Assembly (NCBI RefSeq): GCF_048564905.1
Contig: NW_027328873.1
Coordinates: 248,001 to 312,000, forward strand
Length of the DNA: 64,000 bases
Origin: Vicugna pacos
Taxonomy: Eukaryota; Chordata; Mammalia; Artiodactyla; Camelidae
Reading direction: 5' to 3'
In this document: in pieces, positions 50,701-63,571 of the stretch
Numbering within the stretch: position 1 is the first letter of the stretch
Layout: the number at the start of each line of letters is the position of its first letter
Position numbers and translations under genes: made by a program
Notes under the pieces: model-generated
Databases searched by the model: none
The model's input: the letters and a program-made list of their open reading frames with translations, nothing else
Told to the model about the DNA's origin: nothing

Positions 50701-52905
50701 AACTGTAATTTGGCATCACGGATCTTCGTCTCAGAATCAACTGTGGGGATATTTTGCGCTGGTTTCTTTGAGTTCTGTCAGCCAAGCATCTGCTGTGCAC
50801 TCTTGTAAATCTCAGCACATCACCTTCAATCTCATGTCTCCTGTCCGCTTGAGAGGGTGCGTCCAAGTTAAACAGGGTTTCACCCTTGTTGGTCAGACCG
50901 TGCCCTGGTTTCCATTCCCTGCTTTGCCTTCTCCTGATTCCAGGTTTCCTGAGGCCTCATCCTGTCTTTGGAAGTAACAGACCTCTCTTCGGCAAGTGTC
51001 CTGTGCCAAAGGCTGGGTGAGTGGGGTTTTACATTTCTCTGTACAAGGGAGCGCGTGAGTGCAGGTTGCACTTCTTCTCTGCCAACTGGGCATCGATGAA
51101 TCAACACTATCCAGATACATTTCACAGAAATGTGATATTTGCTTAGCTCTTGGTTTCTATACAGCCGTGGTGGGAGGGGTTGTCCAAAGAAATCTCTTTT
51201 GACATTGTGTTGATATCTCATTTGCTGTCTTTAAGAATTTTAACAGAATTCATTTCCATGTTTTGGGAGTTATACGAAAATGAAGTTATTTTTTGAAACA
51301 CACTAAATCGACCTAGAAGCCAGACTTGTCAATTTTGGTAACATTTTGTCAGCTCTACGGAAAACCTAGACAGATAGAATGCAAACTAGCAGTCCAAACT
51401 TTTAAAGGGGTCATGTCAGCTCTTTATGGTTGAAGCCTCCGAGACCAACAGGAACCATGAAATAACTATTGGAAACATGAAATAACCCCCAACCTTGGAT
51501 ACACTTGGGCATGTGGTGCCCTTTAGTCCTATTTGTCACCTACTGGTCAATGTCGGCATTTCAAGGGGTAACATCCCTCTCTAGGAAATTACAAGAGGAA
51601 ACAAACCAAATATATACATTTAGGTTTGAATCCAAAAGCACCTAGAGGCATTATAGCTAGGAGAACCCTGCTGCACTTATGCTTGTCTATGGAGAACCAG
51701 GTGTTCTTCTATCAGTGATGAGAACAGTTAATCTTCCGATCATGTTGGGTAAAGCCATTTAACGCAACCAAGTCTGCACCCACATGATATAGTGCCCCCG
51801 GGGGCTTGACTCAAGTGAAAGACGATCCACATAAGCTGTGTCTTTATTGTCATTGGCGACTTTTACAGTACACTTCACTTTCTGACTTGTACTATTTACC
51901 TATACTGTCTTGAAAAACTGAGGCCTAATACAAATTCAAGTTCAGTCAAAGATTCCCCTCACTTACCACACTCCCTTCACCCCAGGGAAGACATAAACAC
52001 AATATTTGCTGAATCTAGCGGAAGGCCATCGTTTCTAGGTGTGAGCTAAGTATTCAATTCCTATCTATTTCAGCCGAGACTATTTGACCTTTAAGGAGTT
52101 CACTGTTGTTCACAGAGTGTGAAGCTGGAGGAACTCTGATTCTAGGAGGGACTTGCCCTTCTCCTAATGGCTTCATTGCCGCTCAGGTATTGAACCTTCA
52201 AAATGGATGCGTGAGTGGAGGGGAGGGAAGGGCATGTGCTTGCTAGCTAGGCCCAAACCTGGGAAAAGGCTTACCTGGGCTTGGTGAATTTTGGTCTGAA
52301 TGGCTTGGGAAGGCCCCTTGGGACGTGTGGATTCTCACGACCTCTTCCAAGAACAGGAGCGTTTTGATCATCTCTGCCATCTCTTCTCTTGCACACGTCA
52401 GGGACCTTGGACCCGTTCTTGGAGAAGAGAATTGAGGAACTTCCTCAAGTCCACGTTGGCACTCCGTATGTTTCTGCCAGTATCAGTGAGGTTCAATATG
52501 TCTCCTGAATGACTTTTGAGCCTGGTATCCTCTACAGCTGTTTCCACGCCAGTATTCTCCATTGTAGCAGAACATCACTCATCCATGTGTTCGCATCTCT
52601 CCTCAATCCGTGCCGCCAGCTTTTCGGCCAGCTTCTCTTCGTGACTCCCCTAAAGGCGACTTCACCAGGACTGGACAAATCTGAAAGTACCACGGAGCCT
52701 CACCAGTAAGCTGATGACAGGCAGATCTTCCACTGTCTGCCCTTTCAGGTTCTGGAAACTGACCTATGAACTCAGGTCTTTGGGCAGCAGGAGTATCTCG
52801 AACTTACACAGCTTCCCGGACCCAACACCTAAGCCAAGCTCCACAGAGGCCTGCAGCCCCTCCATCACACTGATCCTCCCACAGAACTCGGCCCGGTTAC
52901 CTAGG
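47616..52905. repeat. Array unit 10 (5290 bp)
   Basis: This is the partner of unit 9 for the shared variant set up to about 51415. After that it resembles other copies. Both exon-like blocks at its end carry stops, near 52575 and 52766. Confidence 0.97.
48613..49532 (-). mobile_element. LINE-1-type ORF1 relic, unit 10
   Basis: Same relic. The C-terminal frame is open at 48836-49129. Many variants are shared with unit 9. Confidence 0.7.
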
Positions 52906-52991
52906 ATCCAACAGCCACAACAAGCCTCGTGGAACACACCAACATTCCACCTGGAATCCAACCGGTAACTGCCATCCCCAATGGCTGCTGC
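52275..52991 (-). other. Exon-like minus-strand segment, unit 10 (both blocks interrupted)
   Basis: Block A has a TAG near 52765 and block B has the same TGA-creating change as unit 8, near 52576. This is the most decayed copy of the segment. Confidence 0.3.
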
Positions 52992-55900
52992 ATCTTGTCA
53001 GTGTTGGGGGAGGGGCTGCATTCGACGAGAGGTTCCTAAAGTAAATGTGGTTCTGCCCACTAGCGTCCCATGGGCCTTTCTTCTTCCCTCTTTCCTTTTG
53101 TTCAGATCTGTATGCACAGAACCAATGGAGAGAAGTGTGTCCCTTTTCAGTTGAAGGTTTCACACGTCTTTAAACTTTCTAAGAGTTCACAGTACACAGA
53201 GACCCAGTAAAGGAGACTTATGTTCCTATAATATCCGTACAACCGGAATACATATGCGTCGCATGATTTCTGCTGAAAAACCCACACTCTAAGGACATGG
53301 ATCTATTGGTTTCATGGGGGCTGCATTTCCAAGAAATTAAACCAACCCCAATGTGCACTTTACTGTCTGTCTCTTTTGCTCTTAGTACACTTTGGCAGAG
53401 CTACTTGCCTTTGTTATAGGCTTCTTACAATTCTTCTCTGCGTAGCGTAGAATATGGCATTCATTCATCCTGTTGGAAGACATACAAGACTACATCACGG
53501 ACTAGGAATCCATTGGATTCCAAATCGGCATTTGGGTGAGGTCACGATATGCTCTTATGAATCTATATTTACGAATATGAATGCACGCCTCTGATTTCCG
53601 AATACAAGTGTGCTGAGTACATGCAAGCCGCAATACTGGGTCGATGCGTGCTGAATGATCCTTGACATCACCTTGAGTATTTTCTTTTGAATAATCATGT
53701 TTCCCATGGTATATGTCAGCCAACCGTACCATTTTGGTGCATGTTTGTTGGTTTGATTCTTTGTTGGTCTGCTTCTCGCTTGTTTTGCAAACACGTCAGG
53801 ACATGCATCTCTCCTTTCGCTTCAAACAGAGAGTCAAATTAGCTGATTCACTTAAGAGAGTGCTTCCAATCACCTATGATTTCCTGCTTCCCTCTCCAAT
53901 CTTTAAGGTTTTGATGTCCTCCTTGCCTTCTTCTTGTTTCTTCTTTGCCACTCATGCTCTTCTTGCATTTCCAATAATGGTTTTCTTCTTTCCATTTCAT
54001 CTTGCTGCTTTTCTATTCCGGGGAGTATTCTCAACCTTCCTTTTAGAAGAAGTTTTGAACTGCTGAATTCTTTTATGATTTGCCGGTCTGTGGATTGCTC
54101 TAGCTCTACCGTTATTAGAAATGGTGGTCATGTGGCATAGGCTAACCTAGGTGGCAGCCTTTGGCCATTCAGGATATGGTCTGTGTCCTAGCACTCCTCC
54201 CTGTCCTGCAATATTGCTGCCGATTTATAAGTTGAAACCCCTCTGGAGTTTCCCTTGTGACTATGTTGTTTCCTCCAGGTGCATTTTAAATCACTGAGAT
54301 ATTCGTGAACTTTGTTGATTGGAATCATACAGCTGCTTGTAGGTCTATTGGGATTCCACCTCCTTTGGATGCTGTGTAATTCCTGAATTCGCATAGATGA
54401 TTTTTTCTTGGCTTTCAACAAGTTTCAGTCTGATATTTCTACAGATAAATTTTCAGACATATTTTATTTCTTTATCTCTTGCTTTTCCATCTGGGACTCT
54501 TATGAATTCTAGTCTTTCATGCCCTGTCTTAACCCAGGATACAACAGCAATATTTTCATTGTTTTGCACTTGCTTTCCTATGTCCGAATCTGACCGAGGG
54601 ATTTCTGTTCCCCTGTCTTCACAGTCATTCACGCGTCCCTCTGCATTATCTAGTCTGCTAAGGACTGAATTTTAGCCCTGATATTATCACATCCACTGAG
54701 TTTTCTGATTTTTTTTGGCTCGTCTTTAGACTTTCTCTTCCCCTTTTCTGGTATTCTGCCTTTTGTGATTCTGAGACCCTTTTGTTCTTCAGTGTTTTCC
54801 TGACCTCCATTTTCAACACTTGGACTGCATAGCGTTTTGCAGTCTAGTTGTTTGAAAGCTTATCTTTTGGGCCTTCAATATCTTTGGAACTGAAAATGGT
54901 ACTTCCTATTTCTTTTACTGTACTTCTTCATCTCTACTGGTCAGGTAATATCAGGTATCTAATGTAGATTTTTAGGGCTATGTTAAGTGAAAATTTTAGA
55001 CTCTTGTCTCTACGCAATTCCAAGGGATTTCTGTGAGGACAATTTCTCCTAGACATTGATGCCATATTCTGTTCCTGTGTGTGTTGTCTGGTATATCTCC
55101 AATTGCTGGTGTTGCATTTGTTGGGATGAACAACCCATACTATTTCGATTAGCATAACTTCATTTTGATTATGCTTATCTCACAATTCTGAAAGTGCGCA
55201 GGACACGGCCTCTTGTGGAAATGAGGATTCTAAAGGTTCTCAGCTCTGCATTCTGCTCTATGTCATTTTGGAGTGTTTCCAAAATAGAAAACTGAGAGTG
55301 CGCTTGTGCTTTGTAGTGCCACGGGAATGTCCCAATGAAAGCAGTTCTTCCCAGAGCTTCTCTGTCTACTGAAACACCAGTGGAAGCACATCCATGGATG
55401 TCACAAATCAGGGCCTGCTGGAATGATCCCGCAGACCGACCTTGGTGTCCTGGCTGCCGTACCGTGCCGGTGCCATCCAAAATGTAGCATCCGATTTTGG
55501 GAGATTGTGCTGAAGGAAATGCTTCCTCTTCTCACGCTGTGGACTTGGACCACTCTACCTTGTCCTATCATCCTTGTGGCACGGGTGCACGAAGGCCACC
55601 ACAGAGCTGTTGCGCATCCTGTGCCTCAAACCAAACCATAATCCCAGCCCAGGTTATGAATGTAGCAGATCCTAAGGCTTTTCATTCTGATTTCAAACCC
55701 AAGGCCCCCTGGATCCCTCAGACCAGATGCACGATAGCTCTGATTCAGCCCCACACGTGCTCTATTGGCAAAATGCCCAATTGGTCCCTGGTCCTGCAGA
55801 TGCACTGGGTGTGGCCATGGGACATATCGGTAATCTCAACCGCGCGACCAGTGTGGTTGATTTATCATTGGTACACTGTTGGGTTTGCTCTCTTGATTAG

Positions 55901-58195
55901 ACCCACCACATCCCACAACGCACTCCAGATCCCTGAGACTCAGCGTATGCCATCAACCGTAGCCCTATACCTCACTTACCGATGCCCCTGCTAACTGTAA
56001 TTTGGCATCACGGATCTTGGTCTCAGAATCAACTGTGGGGATATTTTGCGCTGGTTTCTTTGAGTTCTGTCAGCCAAGCATCTGCTGTGCACTCTTGTAA
56101 ATCTCAGCACATCACCTTCAATCTCATGTCTCCTGTCCGCTTGAGAGGGTGCGTCCAAGTTAAACAGGGTTTCACCCTTGTTGGTCAGACCCTGCACTGG
56201 TTTCCATTCCCTGCTTTGCCTTCTCCTGCTTCCAGGTGTCCTGAGGCCTCATCCTGTCTTTGGGAGTAACAGACATCTCTTCGGCAAGTGTCCTGTGCCA
56301 AAGGCTGGGTGAGTGGAGTTTTACATTTCTCTGTACAAGGGAGCGCATGAGTGCAGGTTGCACTTCTTCTCTGCCAACTGGGCATCGATGAATCAACACT
56401 ATCCAGATACATTTCACAGAAATGTGATATTTGCTTAGCTCTTTGTTTTATACAGCCGTGGTGGGAGGGGTTGTCCAAAGAAAACTGTTTTGACATTGTG
56501 TTGATATCTCATTTGCAGTCTTTAAGAATTTTAACAGAATTCATTTCCATGTTTTGGGAGTTATACGAAAATGAAGTTATTTTTTGAAACACACTAAATC
56601 GACCTAGAAGCCAGACTTGTCAATTTTGGTAACATTTTGTCAGATCTACGGAAAACCTAGACAGATAGAATGCAAACTAGCAGTCCAAACTGTTAAAGGG
56701 GTCATGTCAGCTCTTTACGGTTGAAGCCTCCGAGACCAACAGGAACCATGAAATAACTATTGGAAACATGAAATAACCCCCAACCTTGGATACACTTGGG
56801 CATGTGGTGCCCTTTAGTCCTATTTGTCACCTACTGGCCAATGTTGGCATTTCAAGGGGTAACATCCCTCTCTAGGAAAATACAAGAGGAAACAAACCAA
56901 ATATATACATTTAGGTTTGAATCCAAAAGCACCTAGAGGCATTATAGCTAGGAGAACCCTGCTGCACTTATGCTTGTCTATGGAGAACCAGGTGTTCTTC
57001 TATCAGTGATGAGAACAGTTAATCTTCCGATAATGTTGGGTAAAGCAATTTAACGCAACCAAGTCTTCACCCACATGATATAGTGCCCCCGGGGGCTTGA
57101 CTCAAGTGAAAGACGATCCACATAAGTTGTGATTTAATGTCATTGGCGACTTTTACAGTACACTTCACTTTCTGACTTTTACTATTTACTTAGACTGTCT
57201 TGAAAAACTGAGACCTAATACAGATTCAAGTTCAGTCAAAGATTCCCCTCACTTACCACACTCCCTTCACCCCAGGGAAGACATAAACACAACATCTGCT
57301 GAATCTAGCGGAAGGCCATCGTTTCTAGGTGTGAGCTAATTGTTCAATTCCTATCTATTTCAGCCGAGATTATTTGACCTTTAAGGAGTTCACTGTTGTT
57401 CACAGAGTGTGAAGCTGGAGGAACTCTGATTCTAGGAGGGACTTGCCCTTCTCCTAATGGCTTCATTGCCGCTCAAGTACTGAACCTTCAAAATGGATGC
57501 GTGAGTGGAGGGGAGGGAAGGGCTAGTGCTTGCTAGCTAGGCCCAAACCTGGGAAAAGGCTTACCTGGGCTTGGTGAATTTTGGTCTGAATGGCTTGGGA
57601 AGGCCCCTTGGGACGTGTGGATCCTCACGACCTCTTCCAAGAACAGGAGCGTTTTGATCATCTCTGCCATCTCTTCTCTTGCACACGTCAGGGACCTTGG
57701 ACCCGTTCTTGGAGAAGAGAATTGAGGAACTTCCTCAAGTCCACGTTGGCACTCCGTATGTTTCTGCCAGTATCAGCGAGGTTCAATATGTCTCCTGAAT
57801 ATCTTTTGAGCCTGGTATCCTCTATAGCTGTCTCCACGCCAGTATTCTCCATTGTAGCAGAACATCTCTCATCCATGTGTTCGCATCTCTCCTCAATCCG
57901 TGCAGCCAGCTTTTCGGCCAGCTTCTCTTCGTGACTCCCCTAAAGTCGACTTCACCAGGACTGGGCAAGTCTGAAAGTACCTCGGAGCCTCACCAGTAAG
58001 CTGATGACAGGCAGATCTTCCACTGTCTGCCCTTTCAGGTTCTGGAAACTGACCTGTGAACTCAGGTCTTTGGGCAGCAGAAGTATCTCGAACTTACACA
58101 GCTTCCCGGACCCAACACCTAAGCCAAGCTCCACAGAGGCCTGCAGCCCCTCCATCACACTGATCCACCCACAGAACTCGGCCCGGTTACCTAGG
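52906..58195. repeat. Array unit 11 (5290 bp)
   Basis: A private change in the flank of the CTCF-like motif at 54144-54157 leaves the motif's ten-base core intact. An A-to-T change near 53840 fuses two short plus-strand frames into a 117-codon one, which looks accidental. Confidence 0.97.
53903..54823 (-). mobile_element. LINE-1-type ORF1 relic, unit 11
   Basis: Same relic. An extra change near 54190 shortens the open C-terminal part to 54188-54421. Confidence 0.7.
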
Positions 58196-58281
58196 ATCCA
58201 ACAGCCACAACAAGCCTCGTGGAACACACCAACATTCCACCTGGAATCCAACCGGTAACTGCCATCCCCAATGGCTGCTGC
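57565..58281 (-). other. Exon-like minus-strand segment, unit 11
   Basis: Both blocks are open. Block A has one residue changed (GVWSG to GVGSG) near 58112, shared with unit 10. Confidence 0.3.
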
Positions 58282-61200
58282 ATCTTGTCAGTGTTGGGGG
58301 AGGGGCTGCATCCGACGAGAGGTTCCTAAAGTAAATGTGGTTCTGCCCACTAGCGTCCCATGGGCCTTTCTTCTTCCCTCTTTCCTTTTGTTCAGATCTG
58401 TATGCACAGTACCAATGGAGAGAAGTGTGTCCCTTTTCAGTTGAAGGTTTCACACGTCTTTAAACTTTCTAAGAGTTCACAGTACACAGAGACCCAGTAA
58501 AGGAGACTTATGTTCCTATAATATCCGTACAACCGGAATACATATGCGTCGCATGATTTCTGCTGAAAAACCCACACTCTCAGGACATGGATCTATTGGT
58601 TTCATGGGGGCTGAATTTCCAAGAAATGAAACCAACCCCAATGTGCACTTTACTGTCTGTCTCTTTTGCTCTTAGTACACTTTGGCAGAGCTACTTGCCT
58701 TTGTTATAGGCTTCTTACAATTCTTCTCTACGTAGCGTAGAATATGGCATTCCTTCATCCTGTTGGAAGACATACAAGACTACATCACGGACTAGGAATC
58801 CAGTGGATTCCAAATCGGCATTTGGGTGAGGTCACGATATGCTCTTATGAATCTATATTTACGAATATGAATGCACGCCTCTGATTTCCGAATACAAGTG
58901 TGCTGAGTACATGCAAGCCGCAATACTGGGTCGATGCGTTCTGAATGATCCTTGATATCACCTTGAGTATTTTCTTTTGAATAATCATGTTTCCCATGGT
59001 AAATGTCAGCCAACCGTACCATTTTGGTGCATGTTTGTTGGTTTGATTCTTTGTTGGTCTGCTTCTCGCTTGTTTTGCTAACACGTCAGGACATGCATCT
59101 CTCCTTTCGCTTCAAACAGAGAGTCAAATAAGCTGATTCACTTAAGAGAGTGCTTCCAATCACCTATGATTTCCTGCTTCCCTCTCCAATCTTTAAGGTT
59201 TTGATGTCCTCCTTGCCTTCTTCTTGTTTCTTCTTTGCCACTCATGCTCTTCTTGCATTTCCAATAATGGTTTTCTTCTTTCCTTTTCATCTTGCTGCTT
59301 TTCTATTCCGGGGAGTATTCTCAACCTTCCTTTTAGAAGAAGTTTTGAACTGCTGAATTCTTTTATGATTTGCCGGTCTGTGGATTGCTCTAGCTCTGCC
59401 GTTATTAGAAATGGTGGTCATGTGGCATAGGCTACCCTAGGTGGCAGCCTTTGGCCATTCAGGATATGGTCTGTGTCCTGGCACTCCTCCCTGTCCTGCA
59501 ATATTGCTGCCGAGTTATAAGCTGAAACCCCTCTGGAGGTTCCCTTGTGACTATGTTGTTTCCTCCAGGTGCATTTTAAATCACTGTGATATTCGTGAAC
59601 TTTGTTGATTGGAATCATACAGCTGCTTGTAGGTCTATTGGGATTCCACCTCCTTTGGATGCTGTGTAATTCCTGAATTCGCATAGATGATTTTTTCTTG
59701 GCTTTCAACAAGTTTCAGTCTGATATTTCTACAGATAAATTTTCAGACATATTTTATTTCTTTATCTCTTGCTTTTCCATCTGGGACTCTTATGAATTCT
59801 AGTCTTTCATGCCCTGTCTTAACCCAGGATACAACAGCAATATTTTCATTGTTTTGCACTTGCTTTCCTATGTCCGAATCTGACCGAGGGATTTCTGTTC
59901 CCCTGTCTTCACAGTCATTCACGCGTCCCTCTGCAATATCTAGTCTGCTAAGGACTGAATTTTAGCCCTGATATTATCACATCCACTGAGTTTTCTGATA
60001 TTTTTTGGCTCGTCTTTAGACTTTCTCTTCCCCTTTTCTTGTATTCTGCCTTTTGTGATTCTGAGACCCTTTTGTTCTTCAGTGTTTTCCTGACCTCCAT
60101 TTTCAACACTTGGACTGCATAGCGTTTTGAAGTCTAGTTGTTAGAAAGCTTATCTTTTGGGCCTTCAATATCTTTGGAACTGAAAATGGTACTTCCTGTT
60201 TCTTTTACTCTACTTATTCATCTCTACTGGTCAGGTTATATCAGGTATCTAATGTAGATTTTTAGGGCTATGTTAAGTGAAAATTTTAGACTCTTGTCAC
60301 TACGCAATTCCAAGGGATTTCTGTGAGGACAATATCTCCTAGACATTGATGCCATATTCTGTTCCTGTGTGTGTTGTCTGGTATATCTCCAATTGCTGGT
60401 GTTGCATTTGTTGAGATGAAAAACCCATACTCTTTCGATTAGCATAACTTCATTTTGATTAGGCTTATCTCACAATTCTGAAAGTGTGCAGGACACGGCC
60501 TCTTGTGGAAATGAGGATTCTAAAGGTTCTCAGCTCTGCATTCTGCTCTATGTCATTTTGGAGTGTTTCCAATACAGCAAACTGAGAGTGCGCTTGTGCT
60601 TTGTAGTGCCACGGGAATGTCCCAATGAAAGCAGTTCTTCCCAGAGCTTCTGTGTCTACTGAAACACCAGTGGAAGCACATCCATGGATGTCACACATCA
60701 GGGCCTGCTGGAATGATCCCGCAGACCGACCTTGTTGTCCTCGCTGCCGTACCGTGCCGGTGCCATCCTAAATGTAGCATCCGATTTTGGGAGATAGTGC
60801 TGAAGGAAATGCTTCCTCTTCTCACGCTGTGGACTTGAACCACTCTACCTTGTCCTATCATCCTTGTGGCACGGGTGCACGAAGGCCACCACAGAGCTGT
60901 TGCGCATCCTGTGCCTCAAACCAAACCATAATCCCAGCCCAGGTTATGAATGTAGCAGATCCTAAGGCTTTTCATTCTGATTTCAAACCCAAGGCCCCCT
61001 GGATCCCTCAGACCAGATGCACGATAGCTCTGATTCAGCCCCACACGTGCTCTATTGGCAAAATGCCCAATTGGTCCCTGGTCCTGCAGATGCACTGGGT
61101 GTGGCCATGGGAAATATTGGTAATCTCAACTGCGCGACCAGTGTGGTTGATTTATCATTGGTAAACTGTTCGGTTTGCTCTCTTGATTAGACCCACCACA

Positions 61201-63485
61201 TCCCACAACGCACTCCAGATCCCTGAGACTCAGCGTATGCCATCAACCGTAGCCCTATACCTCACTTACCGATGCTCCTGCTAACTGTAATTTGGCATCA
61301 CGGATCTTGGTCTCAGAATCAACTGTGGGGATATTTTGCGCTGGTTTCTTTGATTTCTGTCAGCCAAGCATCTGCTGTGCACTCTTGTAAATCTCAGCAC
61401 ATCACCTTCAATCTCATGCCTCCTGTCCGCTTGAGAGGTTGCGTCCAAGTTAAACAGGGTATCAATTTTTGGTCAGACCCTGCCCTGATTTCCATTCCCT
61501 GCTTTGCCTTCTCCTGCTTCCAGGTGTCCTGAGGCCTCATCCTGTCTTTGGAAATAACAGACCTCTCTTCGGCAAGTGTCCTGTGCCAAAGGCTGGGTGA
61601 GTGGAGTTTTACATTTCTCTGTACAAGGGAGCGCGTGAGTGCAGGTTGCACTTCTTCTCTGCCAACTGGGCATCGATGAATCAACACTATCCAGATACAT
61701 TTCACAGAAATGTGATATTTGCTTAGCTCTTGGTTTCTATACAGCCGTGGTGGGAGGGGTTGTCCAAAGAAACCTGTTTTGACATTGTGTTGATATCTCA
61801 TTTGCAGTCTTTAAGAATTTTAACAGAATTCATTTCCATGTTTTGGGAGTTATACGAAAATGAAGTTATTTTTTGAAACACACTAAATCGACCTAGAAGC
61901 CAGACTTGTCAATTTTGGTAACATTTGGTCAGCTCTACGGAAAACCTAGACAGATAGAATGCAAACTAGCAGTCCAAACTGTTAAAGGGGTCATGTCAGC
62001 TCTTTACGGTTGAAGCCTCCGAGACCAACAGGAACCATGAAATAACTATTGGAAACATGAAATAACCCCCAACCTTGGATACACTTGGGCATGTGGTGCC
62101 CTTTAGCCCTATTTGTCACCTACTGGCCAATGTTGGCATTTCAAGGGGTAACATCCCTCTCTAGGAAAATACAAGAGGAAACAAACCAAATATATACATT
62201 TAGGATTGAATCCAAATGCACCTAGAGGCATTATAGCTAGGAGAACCCTGCTGCAGTAATGCTTGTCTATGGAGAACCAGGTGTTCTTCTATCAGTGATG
62301 AGAACAGTTAATCTTCCGATCATGTTGGGTAAAGCCATTTAACGCAACCAAGTCTGCACCCACATGATATAGTGCCCCCGGGGGCTTGACTCAAGTGAAA
62401 GACGATCCACGTAAGCTGTGTCTTTAATGACATTGGCGACTTTTACAGTACACTTCACTTTCTGACTTGTACTATTTACTTAGACTGTCTTGAAAAACTG
62501 AGGCCTAATACAGATTCAAGTTCAGTCAAAGATTCCCCTCACTTACCACACTCCCTTCACCCCAGGGAAGACATAAACACAACATTTGCTGAATCTAGCG
62601 GAAGGCCATCGTTTCTAGGTGTGAGCTAAGTATTCAATTCCTATCTATTTCAGCCGAGACTATTTGACCTTTAAGGAGTTCACTGTTATTCACAGAGTGT
62701 GAAGCTGGAGGAACTCTGATTCTAGGAGGGACTTGCCCTTCTCCTAATGGCTTCATTGCCGCTCAGGTACTGAACCTTCAAAATGGATGCGTGAGTGGAG
62801 GGGAGGGAAGGGCAAGTGCTTGCTAATTAGGCCCAAACCTGGGAAAAGGCTTACCTGGGCTTGGTGAATTTTGGTCTGAATGGCTTGGGAAGGCCCCTTG
62901 GGACGTGTGGATTCTCACGACCTCTTCCAATAACACGAGCGTTTTGATCATCTCTGCCATCTCTTCTCTTACACACGTCAGGGACCTTGGACCCGTTCTT
63001 GGAGAAGAGAATTGAGGAACTTCCTCAAGTCCACGTTGGCACTCCGTATGTTTCTGCCAGTATCAGCGAAGTTCAATATGTCTCCTGAATGTCTTTTGAG
63101 CCTGGTATCCTCTACAGCTGTCTCCACGCCAGTATTCTCCATTGTAGCAGAACATCTCTCATCCATGTGTTCGCATCTCTCCTCAATGCGTGCAGCCAGC
63201 TTTTCGGCCAGCTTCTCTTCGTGACTCCCCTAAAGTCGACTTCACCAGGACTGGGCAAGTCTGAAAGTACCTCGGAGCCTCACCAGTAAGCTGATGACAG
63301 GCAGATCTTCCACTGTCTGCCCTTTCAGGTTCTGGAAACTTACCTGTGAACTCAGGTCTTTGGGCAGCAGAAGTATCTCGAACTTACACAGCTTCCCGGA
63401 CAAAACACCTAAGCCAAGCTCCACAGAGGCCTGCAGCCCCTCCATCACACTGATCCACCCACAGAACTCGGCCCGGTTACCTAGG
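58196..63485. repeat. Array unit 12 (5290 bp)
   Basis: This copy has a cluster of private changes between about 59900 and 61500, including a short altered and shortened stretch at 61459-61472. It shares with unit 8 the variant near 58954. It is among the more divergent copies here, which could mean that an array edge is not far to the right; the window does not show one. Confidence 0.97.
59193..60113 (-). mobile_element. LINE-1-type ORF1 relic, unit 12
   Basis: Same relic. The C-terminal frame is open at 59418-59711, followed by the shared TGA. Confidence 0.7.
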
Positions 63486-63571
63486 ATCCAACAGCCACAA
63501 CAAGCCTCGTGGAACACACCAACATTCCACCTGGAATCCAACCGGTAACTGCCATCCCCAATGGCTGCTGC
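62855..63571 (-). other. Exon-like minus-strand segment, unit 12
   Basis: Both blocks are open. There are private changes near 62931-62936, 63069 and 63402. Confidence 0.3.

Noticed and set aside
61394-61801. 135-codon minus-strand frame, and the 134-codon frames at 28948-29352 and 34239-34643
   Set aside because: Each is present only where a private variant removes a stop. Conservation is not shared by other units and there is no recognisable protein feature.
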